A stretch of DNA of 22,992 nt from NCBI GenBank assembly GCA_036733345.1, contig DAINAR010000049.1:1-22992 (forward strand), given 5' to 3'. This stretch comes from JAFGMQ01 sp036733345. GTDB taxonomy: Bacteria; Desulfobacterota; DSM-4660; Desulfatiglandales; Desulfatiglandaceae. Each line of letters opens with the position of its first letter. The stretch's first letter is position 1. The notes under the pieces were generated by a model. It was not told the origin of the DNA and ran no database searches. It saw only the letters and a list, made by a program, of their open reading frames with translations. Of this stretch, positions 15,470-22,943 are shown piece after piece. Made by a program: the position numbers and the translations under genes.

Positions 15470-17196
15470 TAGTAAAGCTTGCAAAAACTGCAGGATTTTG
15501 CATGGGTGTTCGGCGGGCCATGGAAATGACCTTAGCTGAATCAAATAAAAAAGACGGCCCGCTTTTTACTTATGGCCCCTTGATTCACAATAATCAGGTG
15601 CTTGAACTGCTATCTTTAAAGGGTGTGAAATCAATTAATAACCTTGAAGGGATACATAAAGGCAGGATAATAATACGTGCACATGGAATCCCTCCAAACG
15701 AACGTGAGTCTTTAAAAAATTCAGGGTTAAAGCTCCTTGATGCCACTTGTCCCAAAGTCGCAAAGGTTCAATCCATTGTGCAGTCCTATACCAAAAAAGG
15801 TTATGCTGCAGTAATAGTAGGAGATAAAAATCATGCAGAGACCATTGGTTTAACTGGTCACGCGAGTGGGCCTGTTTATGTTATTAATAATATTCAGGAT
15901 ATCCGAAATTTACCAGCCCTGAATCCGGTTTTCGTCGTTGCCCAGACAACACAGGACGAACAAAACTTTAATGATATTGTAGGAGCTCTTAAAAAACGTT
16001 TCCCGGATATTTTAGTTTTTGACACAATATGTGATGCAACACATCAGCGGCAGAGCGAGGTAAGGAGCTTTGCAGGTGAAGTTGATGCACTTGTTGTGGT
16101 TGGAGGATACCAGAGTGCAAACACAAAACGTCTCGCGGAGATCTCGAGGAATTCGAACCTGCCAACATTTCATGTTGAGACTGAAAAGGATCTTGACCTG
16201 AATATTCTTTCAGAAATGAACACAATAGGTGTTACTGCAGGGGCCTCAACACCCAACTGGATGATAAAAAATGTTGTCAGCGCCATTGAAGGAATAAGAA
16301 ACAGAAGGAAATCATCCCTTTTCCACTTACTGATAAATACAGTAAAATTACTTGTTATGAGCAACGTCCTGGCAGCATTCGGGGCCTTTTCCTTTTGCTG
16401 TTTTGCATCTATACTCTCAAAAAATCCAAATCTTGCGTTCCCCTTTATTACCCTGCTGTACATTCATGCAATGCATGTCTTCAACCGCTTCTTTGATAAA
16501 GGAGCAAGTTCATACAATGATCCTGAAAGGGCAGTTTTTCTAATAAAACACAAAAATGTATTTGTAATCAGTGGCTTAGCAGCAATTACCACCGCTTTTG
16601 CAGTGTCTTACTGCATTGGGATAGCCTCTTTTATTGCTCTGGCAAGCCTGAGTTTTCTGGGTATTTCCTATAGCATTTCATTTATCCCCAAAAAATTTCG
16701 TCTAAAAAAACAATTTTCTAAAATTAAAGACATTCCTGCCTCAAGAAGCCTGTTTGAATCACTGGGCTGGCTGGCTGTTATTAGTCTTCTTCCTTTAATT
16801 AATGCTTCTACGATTGACTGGCCTGCTGTTTTAACTGCCGGCTTTATTGTCTTTTTATTAAGTTTTTTTAGAGCTGCATTTTTTGAAATTCTTCAGGCCC
16901 AGGGTGATCTTATTGCAGGCGTCGAATCCTTACCCATTACCCTCGGTGAAAAGAATACTATCAGAGTTCTTAAAAGCATTATTCTGGCTTTAACAATTAT
17001 TCTTCTCGCAGCGCCAGCCTTTGGCCTTGTCGACCGTTTTTCTCTTTTAATTCTTATTAGCGTATATGGCCTTTTCTTTTGCCTGTTTGCCTACGAAAAA
17101 CAATTGCTCTATCCTCGAATTACACTTGAAGCATTAGTAGAGCTGAATTTTATTCTTTCGGGCGCATTCGGCATTATATGGCTGGCTCTAACTTAA
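15466..17196 (+). CDS. ispH: IspH-UbiA fusion: HMBPP reductase joined to a membrane prenyltransferase-like domain
   Basis: Residues 1-280 are a complete 4-hydroxy-3-methylbut-2-enyl diphosphate reductase, the last MEP-pathway enzyme, which makes IPP and DMAPP. [4Fe-4S] ligands C12, C95 and C189 are present, as are substrate residues H41, H73, H123, E125, S217, N219 and S261. Residues about 285-576 continue without a stop into a hydrophobic multi-helix domain of UbiA type. Its first acidic motif is NRFFD (340-344) with D352 further on. The second reads QAQGDLIAG (477-485) followed by SLPITLG, matching the DxxGD...LP pattern except that the first Asp is Gln477. Normal IspH is about 300-320 residues, so this is a true two-domain protein that should tether IspH to the membrane. 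It overlaps dusB by 4 bp and its stop directly abuts the next start. The acceptor of the prenyl group is unknown. Confidence 0.9.
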   Translation: MIVKLAKTAGFCMGVRRAMEMTLAESNKKDGPLFTYGPLIHNNQVLELLSLKGVKSINNLEGIHKGRIIIRAHGIPPNERESLKNSGLKLLDATCPKVAKVQSIVQSYTKKGYAAVIVGDKNHAETIGLTGHASGPVYVINNIQDIRNLPALNPVFVVAQTTQDEQNFNDIVGALKKRFPDILVFDTICDATHQRQSEVRSFAGEVDALVVVGGYQSANTKRLAEISRNSNLPTFHVETEKDLDLNILSEMNTIGVTAGASTPNWMIKNVVSAIEGIRNRRKSSLFHLLINTVKLLVMSNVLAAFGAFSFCCFASILSKNPNLAFPFITLLYIHAMHVFNRFFDKGASSYNDPERAVFLIKHKNVFVISGLAAITTAFAVSYCIGIASFIALASLSFLGISYSISFIPKKFRLKKQFSKIKDIPASRSLFESLGWLAVISLLPLINASTIDWPAVLTAGFIVFLLSFFRAAFFEILQAQGDLIAGVESLPITLGEKNTIRVLKSIILALTIILLAAPAFGLVDRFSLLILISVYGLFFCLFAYEKQLLYPRITLEALVELNFILSGAFGIIWLALT

Positions 17197-18036
17197 ATGT
17201 CTACCGTCAGCGTTATAATCCCCACGTATAATAGAGCCCGGAAAGTAGTCCGGGCTGTTTCATCTGTATTAAAACAAACATATAAGGACGTTGAAATCAT
17301 AGTAATAGATGACGGCTCAAGTGATGAAACTGAAAATATTCTTAAAGAGCTTGATCGGCAAATTGTCACCATTGTCCACAAGGAAAACCTTGGCGTATCC
17401 GCAGCCAGAAATACCGGAATCAGGGCAGCAAAGGGTGAATTTATAGCGTTCCTTGATTCCGATGATTACTGGCTTCCTAAAAAGCTTGAAGTACAGATTG
17501 ATTTCTTCAAACGCTGCAAGTCTTCATTAATTTGCCAGGTAGAAGAAATGTGGTTTAGAAACGGAAGACGCGTCAACCCCGGAAAAAAACATGAAAAGCC
17601 TTCAGGCTTCATTTTCGGGCCTTCATTAAAATTGTGCCTCGTGAGCCCGTCTTCTGTTTTGCTTAAGCGGTCTCTTATAGATGAAGTTGGATTATTCGAT
17701 GAAGACTTTCCTGTATGCGAAGACTATGATCTCTGGCTTAGAATCGCCAGCCGGCATCCAATATATTTGATTGAAAAACAGCTGGTTGTAAAAGAGGGCG
17801 GCCACTCTGACCAGCTTTCCTCCAGGCTTAAAGGAATGGACCGTTTTCGTATAAAGTCTATTTTAAAACTTCTAAAAAGTGAGATGCTTAACAAAGATCA
17901 GATTGAGGCGGCAGTTCACGAACTTTCTGTGAAATGCCGAATATATGGTAATGGCTGTATCAAAAGAAAAAGAGTCGAAGAGGGGAAATTCTATTTACAG
18001 CTTCCCGAGAAGCTTAAAAGGCAATTAAAAAGTTGA
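17197..18036 (+). CDS. Family 2 glycosyltransferase
   Basis: The 279-residue protein has a GT-A fold with the opening VSVIIPTYNRA. It also has VIDDGSSD (D38, D39), NLGVSAARNTG (64-74), the metal-binding LDSDD (86-90) and EDYDLW (175-180) with the probable catalytic acid. It transfers a sugar from a nucleotide sugar to an acceptor that cannot be predicted. No membrane helix is visible. The ATG follows the stop of the IspH-UbiA gene with no spacing, which argues for a shared mRNA and possibly a shared pathway, such as glycosylation of a prenylated lipid. Confidence 0.9.
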   Translation: MSTVSVIIPTYNRARKVVRAVSSVLKQTYKDVEIIVIDDGSSDETENILKELDRQIVTIVHKENLGVSAARNTGIRAAKGEFIAFLDSDDYWLPKKLEVQIDFFKRCKSSLICQVEEMWFRNGRRVNPGKKHEKPSGFIFGPSLKLCLVSPSSVLLKRSLIDEVGLFDEDFPVCEDYDLWLRIASRHPIYLIEKQLVVKEGGHSDQLSSRLKGMDRFRIKSILKLLKSEMLNKDQIEAAVHELSVKCRIYGNGCIKRKRVEEGKFYLQLPEKLKRQLKS

Positions 18037-18061
18037 TCTTAGCTTTGAATGCTTCCTTAAT

Positions 18062-18472
18062 TCAACCCATCTTTTTTACTATCTCAACAACCTTATCAAC
18101 TAAATGAGGTAATGGTTCCAATGAAACCCCTACAATCTGGAGATTTTCCTGTGTCAGAGGTATAACAATTTTTTTTGCCTCACTCGAGCAGACTGCTGAA
18201 GCCATTTTTGATGTAACCTCTCCCATCATTGAATTCGACATTAAGATCGTTAACGGACCGATTATTATATCCACATTTTTACTTGTCTGCACTATTGCAT
18301 TTTCACCAGTAGCACCTCTGTTTGCCCCGGCTTTCATCATAACTGAAGTGGCCATGGAATTTGTACCAAGGCCAAATATCTCCAGGTCATTACCCATAGA
18401 TTTTCTCAAGCCTTTTATGACGGCAGCCGCAATCCCTCCTCCCTGTCCATCCATTATCATTACTTTCAACAT
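18062..18472 (-). CDS. DUF3842 family protein
   Basis: A small protein of about 136 residues that opens with a VMIMDGQGGGI loop, a glycine-rich turn resembling a nucleotide-binding loop, and continues as an alternating alpha/beta sequence. It fits the uncharacterised DUF3842 family, which I know mainly from anaerobes; no function is established. The start is uncertain. AGGGG at 18476-18480 lies 3 nt before the ATG at 18472 and 6 nt before an in-frame TTG at 18469, and the TTG would give the family-like N-terminus MKVMIMDGQ. The gene faces the glycosyltransferase gene with 25 bp between and diverges from plsY. Confidence 0.7.
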   Translation of the reverse strand: MLKVMIMDGQGGGIAAAVIKGLRKSMGNDLEIFGLGTNSMATSVMMKAGANRGATGENAIVQTSKNVDIIIGPLTILMSNSMMGEVTSKMASAVCSSEAKKIVIPLTQENLQIVGVSLEPLPHLVDKVVEIVKKMG

Positions 18473-18601
18473 ATTCCCCTGAAAAATTGTTTGCATAGTC
18501 CGACAAATAAATCTATTTTAGCAGGGAAATCAGATTTGGTTTTCCCCGCGATTTATAAATGCTCCATAAGGTTTAAAATAAAAACTCTATTCGAGGATGT
18601 A

Positions 18602-19234
18602 ATGATATCTTTATGTATTCTATTTTCCGCATCTGCGTATCTCCTCGGTTCTATACCTTTTGGAAAGGTCATTGCATGGAGAGCCGGAGGTTTTGATATT
18701 ACTAAAAGGGGCAGCGGAAATATCGGAGCTACCAACGTAACGAGAGAACTTGGTTTCAAATGGGGCCTTCTAACCCTTGCTTTTGATATAATAAAAGGAT
18801 TTATCCCGCTGTTTGTATTTAGATATTTTGCTTCACCTGCCGCCGTAACAGGCTTTGAAATTAAACTGGCCTTCATAGCGTTATCCGCCCTTCTCGGGCA
18901 TCAATTCTCTGTTTTTCAAGGCTTCAAAGGAGGTAAAGGTGTGGCCACGGCCCTTGGAGTATATTTGGGAATTTCTACAGTTACCATGTTTTCCTGCCTC
19001 ATAGCACTTATTATTTTTATTTTAACTGTCTACAAATGGAATTTTGTTTCATTAGGCTCATTGATTTCTGCATCCGTTACACCTGTTCTCCTTATATCTC
19101 TCGGTGAATCGTACGTTATTGTTACTCTATCTGTGATCATAACAGTGCTTATATATTTCAAACACAGAGAAAATATCATGCGGCTGATTAAAGGTGAGGA
19201 AAAAGCCTGGAGACAAACAAAATTATCCCAGTAA
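18602..19234 (+). CDS. plsY: Acyl-phosphate:glycerol-3-phosphate acyltransferase PlsY
   Basis: PlsY is the membrane enzyme that transfers an acyl chain from acyl-phosphate to glycerol-3-phosphate, the first step of phospholipid synthesis. All three family motifs are intact in the 210-residue protein. Motif 1 is GSGNIGATN (37-45), motif 2 is the glycine-rich GFKGGKG (107-113), and motif 3 is HRENIMRLIKGEE (188-200). Several hydrophobic helices lie between them, beginning with YLLGSIPFG. I chose the ATG at 18602 because GAGG lies 5 nt upstream and the family starts here. The 37-codon extension to a TTG at 18491 lacks family character. Its 3' end overlaps that of parB by 12 bp, tail to tail. Confidence 0.94.
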   Translation: MISLCILFSASAYLLGSIPFGKVIAWRAGGFDITKRGSGNIGATNVTRELGFKWGLLTLAFDIIKGFIPLFVFRYFASPAAVTGFEIKLAFIALSALLGHQFSVFQGFKGGKGVATALGVYLGISTVTMFSCLIALIIFILTVYKWNFVSLGSLISASVTPVLLISLGESYVIVTLSVIITVLIYFKHRENIMRLIKGEEKAWRQTKLSQ

Positions 19235-20068
19235 TTCAATCAATCTGTCCAGCTCTTCATCTGAATAAAAATATAAAACAATCCGGCCCTTTTTCCCGCT
19301 CTTCATGATCTGTACATTAGTCCCGAGAGATTGTTTAAGTTTATCGGCAACAGCCTGGAAATAATAAGCAAGTTCTGTATCAATATTTTTTGAAGTTTTT
19401 TTTCTGCCTTTTACTTTTGCCAGTGTTTCAAGCTGGCGTACTGATAGATTTTTCTTAATAACCGCCTCTCTCAGGGTCTTTTGTCTGGTAATATCTGCTA
19501 TACCAGCAAGCACACGAGCATGGCCCATTGATAAACGACCATCAATAATATCCTTCTGAATAAACGCAGGGAGCTTCAGGAGCCTGATCGTGTTAGCTAT
19601 GCTTGACCTGTCTTTTCCCAGTCTTCTGGCAAGCGACTCCTGAGTCTCTCCGGACTGCTCCAGAAGCTTACTGTAAGCTGCCGCCTCTTCAATAGGATTC
19701 AGGTCCTTTCTATGAAGATTCTCAATTAAAGCAAGCTCTAAAGACTCTGTTGGTGTTACTTCCTTAACAACTACAGGAACGCGCTCAAGACCTGCTTTTT
19801 GTGCAGCCCGCCACCTTCGCTCACCTGCAATCAGGCAATATCCTGATTCTATCCTGCTCACCAATAGTGGGGTAATAATTCCTTTTTCGCGAACCGATGC
19901 CACCATAGCTTCCAGCTCCGAATCTGAAAAATCTTCCCTGGGCTGATAAGGATTCGGCTCTATCGCTTCTATTGGGCACTGAAAAAATTTATCACCGGCA
20001 TATTCAAGATTATTAGCACCGGGAATCAGCGCTGACAAACCCTTTCCCAGTGCCTTTCTTTTCGTCAT
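19223..20068 (-). CDS. parB: Chromosome partitioning protein ParB
   Basis: ParB binds parS, spreads as a CTP-dependent sliding clamp and stimulates ParA to segregate the origin. In the 281 residues the N-terminal LGKGLSALIP (7-16) is the ParA-activating segment. NPYQPR (39-44) and the CTPase box GERRWRA (82-88) follow. ENLHRKDLNPIEEAAAY (116-132) and the helix-turn-helix around 142-162 read parS, and a C-terminal dimer domain closes the protein. GGAAGG precedes the ATG. It begins 3 bp after the parA stop, and a matching parS site lies 1.1 kb away. Confidence 0.96.
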   Translation of the reverse strand: MTKRKALGKGLSALIPGANNLEYAGDKFFQCPIEAIEPNPYQPREDFSDSELEAMVASVREKGIITPLLVSRIESGYCLIAGERRWRAAQKAGLERVPVVVKEVTPTESLELALIENLHRKDLNPIEEAAAYSKLLEQSGETQESLARRLGKDRSSIANTIRLLKLPAFIQKDIIDGRLSMGHARVLAGIADITRQKTLREAVIKKNLSVRQLETLAKVKGRKKTSKNIDTELAYYFQAVADKLKQSLGTNVQIMKSGKKGRIVLYFYSDEELDRLIELLG

Positions 20069-20071
20069 AGT

Positions 20072-20836
20072 CTACTGCTTCCTTCCAATAAGTTCCCTGG
20101 CGGCAGATAAATAACTCCTGGCACCCTTTGAATTAACATCATAAAGTATTATCGGTTTCCCGTAGCTTGGGGCTTCACTGAGACGAACATTGCGCGGAAT
20201 AACAGTCTTAAATACACTTTCTCCGAAATGCTCTCTAACCTCATCAGCTACCTGTTGCGATAAATTATTGCGGATATCATACATTGTAAGTAAAATTCCC
20301 CCGAGCCTGAGCATAGGATTAAGTCCCCTTTTAACCATTTTAACGGTGGTAATAATCTGTGCCAGGCCTTCCAGTGCATAGTATTCGCATTGCAGAGGAA
20401 TCATAACAAAGTCAGAAGCTGTCAGAGCATTTACGGTTAAAAAACCCAAAGATGGTGGACAGTCAATGAATATATAATCATAATCATGCTTAAGATTATC
20501 AATTGCCTTCTTTATGCGAAACTCCTTATCCGCCATAGAAACCATCTCAACCTCGACCCCTACAAGGTCGTCAGATGCTCCAATAAGATCCATTTTAGCA
20601 AGACAGGTTTTATTAATGACTTCCTCCAGCTGAGAATTACCCAGTATTAAATCATAAACCCCTTTTTGGAGGCTGGAACGGTCAAAACCAAGGCCAGTTG
20701 TTGCATTTCCCTGAGGATCGCAATCAATAAGAAGACATTTCTTCTCCGCTACGGCCAGAGATGCGGAAAGATTAATGGCGGTTGTTGTTTTTCCTACTCC
20801 GCCCTTCTGGTTAGCAACGGTTATAATCTGCGCCAT
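20072..20836 (-). CDS. parA: Chromosome partitioning ATPase ParA (Soj)
   Basis: The 254-residue deviant Walker ATPase moves origin-ParB complexes over the nucleoid. It has the ParA-type P-loop KGGVGKTTTAINLS (10-23), the Walker A' segment DCDPQGNAT (39-47) and the Walker B segment FIDCPPSLG (122-130). No N-terminal helix-turn-helix is present, as expected for a chromosomal ParA. AGGAG lies about 13 nt before the ATG. parA and parB form one unit on the minus strand. The 366-bp gap to ddl upstream carries parS and probably the promoter. Confidence 0.97.
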   Translation of the reverse strand: MAQIITVANQKGGVGKTTTAINLSASLAVAEKKCLLIDCDPQGNATTGLGFDRSSLQKGVYDLILGNSQLEEVINKTCLAKMDLIGASDDLVGVEVEMVSMADKEFRIKKAIDNLKHDYDYIFIDCPPSLGFLTVNALTASDFVMIPLQCEYYALEGLAQIITTVKMVKRGLNPMLRLGGILLTMYDIRNNLSQQVADEVREHFGESVFKTVIPRNVRLSEAPSYGKPIILYDVNSKGARSYLSAARELIGRKQ

Positions 20837-20952
20837 AAATTATTTAGAACTCCTGTCTCTCAGCAATAAAACTAAAATTGCACATGCACGGGATGCTCGT
20901 ATAATATAATTTTAGAAAAGCATAAAATGACAATCATCGAAATAAACTCCAA

Positions 20953-21045
20953 CGCGGCAAGCCTCCCTGTACGTTGCAGGCAGACAGGCAGCGGGTTATC
21001 TTGAAAAGCATTGAACACCCCAGGCGGCGGGGACACCTGTCTGCC
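20953..21045. repeat. Palindromic intergenic repeat upstream of parA
   Basis: The arms GGCAGACAGG (20979-20988) and CCTGTCTGCC (21036-21045) are perfect inverted copies around a GC-rich core, in otherwise AT-rich surroundings. It resembles a dispersed repeat, but no second copy occurs in this window. It lies between the parA start and parS, so it may fold at the 5' side of the parAB message. Confidence 0.45.
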
Positions 21046-21136
21046 TTTTACCAGTTTTTGGCTGGTTGGCTGGCTGGGAGATTATTTAACAGACATAAAA
21101 GTTGATAGCACAATCATTATGGTTTGAAAAGCCAAA

Positions 21137-21160
21137 ACAATGTTTCACGTGAAACATTGT
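21137..21160. promoter_or_regulatory. parS centromere site
   Basis: TGTTTCACGTGAAACA (21141-21156) is the canonical bacterial parS palindrome with no mismatch. The flanking ACAA and TTGT extend it to a perfect 24-bp palindrome. It sits between ddl and parA, about 300 bp upstream of parA. ParB is expected to load here. Single or few parS sites near the origin are the rule for chromosomes. Confidence 0.95.
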
Positions 21161-21202
21161 CTTATTAATTACCTGAGTATGGGGTTGGTTTTCTCCCGTA
21201 CG

Positions 21203-22132
21203 CTATGCTTCCAAAGAGAGTGAAATTATTTTATCAGCCAAATCAGACAAAGACAGTCCTGCAGTACGTGCGGCCAATGGAAAGAGACTGTTTTCAGTCA
21301 TTCCGGGTATGGTATTGGTTTCAAGTAAGTAAATTTCTTCTTCTCTAACAATCATATCGCTTCTGCTCCATACCCGACATTCAAGGGCTTTATGTGCTTT
21401 AATTGCATATTCAACCGCCTTCTCTTTCATGGAAATAGAGAGCCTTGCAGGGCAAATCTCTTCAGTTTCTCCTGTTTTATATTTTGCCTCGAAATCAAAA
21501 ATTACATGCTTTTTTTTGGGAACTATCTCTATAAGCGGAAATGACTTCAGATTATTATTCCCATAAATACAACAGGTAATTTCTATTCCCTCCAGGTATT
21601 CCTCTATAATGACCTCGTAATCACATTGTAATGCCTTTTCTATCCCTCTCTCAAGCTCTTCCTCATTATAACATAAGGATATACCTATGCTCGAACCTTC
21701 GCTTACAGGTTTTGTGATTACCGGGGACCCTACATTTTCAAATATATATTGTGCAGAATATTTTTCTCCATTCTTGACAACTACATCTTTCCCAACTGGT
21801 AATCCAGCTTTTCTGTAAATATCCTTGCATACTTTTTTATTCATAGCCATAGCGCTTGACAATACACCAGAGCCTACAAAGGGTATCCTTAATATCTCAA
21901 GCAGTCCCTGCATCCTACCATCTTCTCCATATTTTCCGTGCAAAAGAATAAAAGCAAGGTCAATATCTTTTTTAGCTTCAATTAGTTCCTTTAAATCATC
22001 ACGCGGATCAAGTATCCTTATTTCATATTTCCGCCTGTCTAAGGCTTTATAAACAGCCTCAGTGCTTTTTAGTGAAATTTCTCTTTCACTCGACCAACCT
22101 CCACCAATTAGCGCTATCTTTATTTTATCCAT
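21203..22132 (-). CDS. ddl: D-alanine--D-alanine ligase
   Basis: This ATP-grasp enzyme joins two D-alanines for peptidoglycan precursors in the cytoplasm. In the 309 residues the N-terminal GGGWSSEREIS supplies E16, LHGKYGEDG (64-72) and KPVSEGSSIG (141-150) form the substrate and ATP region. DFEAKYKTG holds K217 and Y218, and metal ligands D259, E271 and N273 (ETNTIPGMT) are intact. The KY pair is typical of D-Ala-D-Ala rather than D-Ala-D-Lac enzymes. The usual CRGxSRVDF segment reads CRVWSRSDM, a small deviation. No strong ribosome binding site precedes the ATG. The gene stands apart from the usual mur cluster, next to the origin. Confidence 0.94.
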   Translation of the reverse strand: MDKIKIALIGGGWSSEREISLKSTEAVYKALDRRKYEIRILDPRDDLKELIEAKKDIDLAFILLHGKYGEDGRMQGLLEILRIPFVGSGVLSSAMAMNKKVCKDIYRKAGLPVGKDVVVKNGEKYSAQYIFENVGSPVITKPVSEGSSIGISLCYNEEELERGIEKALQCDYEVIIEEYLEGIEITCCIYGNNNLKSFPLIEIVPKKKHVIFDFEAKYKTGETEEICPARLSISMKEKAVEYAIKAHKALECRVWSRSDMIVREEEIYLLETNTIPGMTENSLFPLAARTAGLSLSDLADKIISLSLEA

Positions 22133-22434
22133 TTTATATTTTCTTTATCTTTTTTGTTTTTATCATGCCTTTTTATTATATTTTTATTCCAATTAATCAT
22201 ATTGTTCTTTAGTTTATTACTTATATATATAAGATATCAGAGCATTCCCTCGTTCTTTTAACATCAACATTTAATATTTTTTAACCAAATATGCAAATAC
22301 ACAATTTTTTTAAATGGATAATTGTTCCCTCTAAATATATCATATGCTTTCTTTTCAATACTAAATTCTTAAGGTGATAAATTGAAAATTGCAAAAAAAA
22401 GTCAAAAATTAAAGTATTCTTGCGTTTAATTTTG

Positions 22435-22462
22435 TTGACAATTTTTTTAACATACTGTTAAT
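22435..22462 (+). promoter_or_regulatory. Possible plus-strand promoter upstream of dnaA
   Basis: A perfect TTGACA (22435-22440) is followed after 16 bp by GTTAAT (22457-22462), 4 of 6 to the -10 consensus. It lies about 480 bp before the dnaA ATG, so it would give a long leader. It may be a chance match in AT-rich DNA. Confidence 0.25.
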
Positions 22463-22834
22463 TCTCTTTAACTCCTCGATTATACTTAATATTCTTTTTA
22501 ATTAATTTGTGCTGCTTTCTCAATTAGTTACAGATCATCCAGGCATTTTACCAACTAACTGAATAATTTATCCTCTGTTAATATCTCAAGCATCTCTAAC
22601 TTTCTTCTGCTTCCCAGCAACTTTGACCCCAGCTATTGTTTCATATATAAATCATAAACAATCTTTTCATCCTTACTAATTTTTTATTTTCTTAACAAAA
22701 GTGTGCCCAAGATTAAAACACGAAATATATAATTTATATTATCTTTGTATTAATTCAATTTCCATAAAACTTTAAAAAAGCCAAAGGTTGCAGTTGTGAT
22801 TTATTAAAATAAAGATACCTTTGCAAAACTCTTG

Positions 22835-22886
22835 TGCGCCTCAGGCGCAATCGTTATTTGTCCCAGCCAGAGGCTGGTAACCAGCC
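22835..22886 (+). repeat. Hairpin cluster in the dnaA leader
   Basis: The dyad TGCGCCT-C-AGGCGCA (22835-22849) is followed by CCAGCC (22863-22868), GGCTGG (22872-22877) and CCAGCC (22881-22886). The middle arm can pair with either neighbour but not both. A T-run starts about 25 bp later (22909-22917). GC-rich in AT-rich surroundings, it may be a dispersed repeat or a regulatory leader structure. Confidence 0.45.
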
Positions 22887-22943
22887 TTAGTTACAAGGCC
22901 TTATATTATTTTTTTTTATCCGTAAATCTTCCGGAGTCTTTAT

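Larger units (their letters stand above)
22133..22943. other. AT-rich non-coding region, candidate oriC
   Basis: About 810 bp without a gene lie between ddl and the presumed dnaA, very AT-rich for most of its length (for instance only 11 G or C among 22261-22320). Position beside dnaA and parS makes it the natural place for the origin. Only degenerate DnaA boxes are visible: TTATCCATT (minus, 22313-22321), TTATCCTCT (22568-22576) and TTATCCGTA (22916-22924), each 7 of 9 to TTATCCACA, as chance could give. The origin could also lie beyond dnaA, outside the window. Confidence 0.5.

Noticed and set aside
18491..18601. 37-codon N-terminal extension of PlsY
   Set aside because: It begins at a TTG, lacks a ribosome binding site and carries hydrophilic sequence before the first membrane helix, whereas the ATG at 18602 has GAGG and matches family starts.
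22133..22943. Confident DnaA-box cluster defining oriC
   Set aside because: Only 7-of-9 matches were found, scattered and on both strands, which such AT-rich DNA yields by chance. The oriC call rests on gene context alone.
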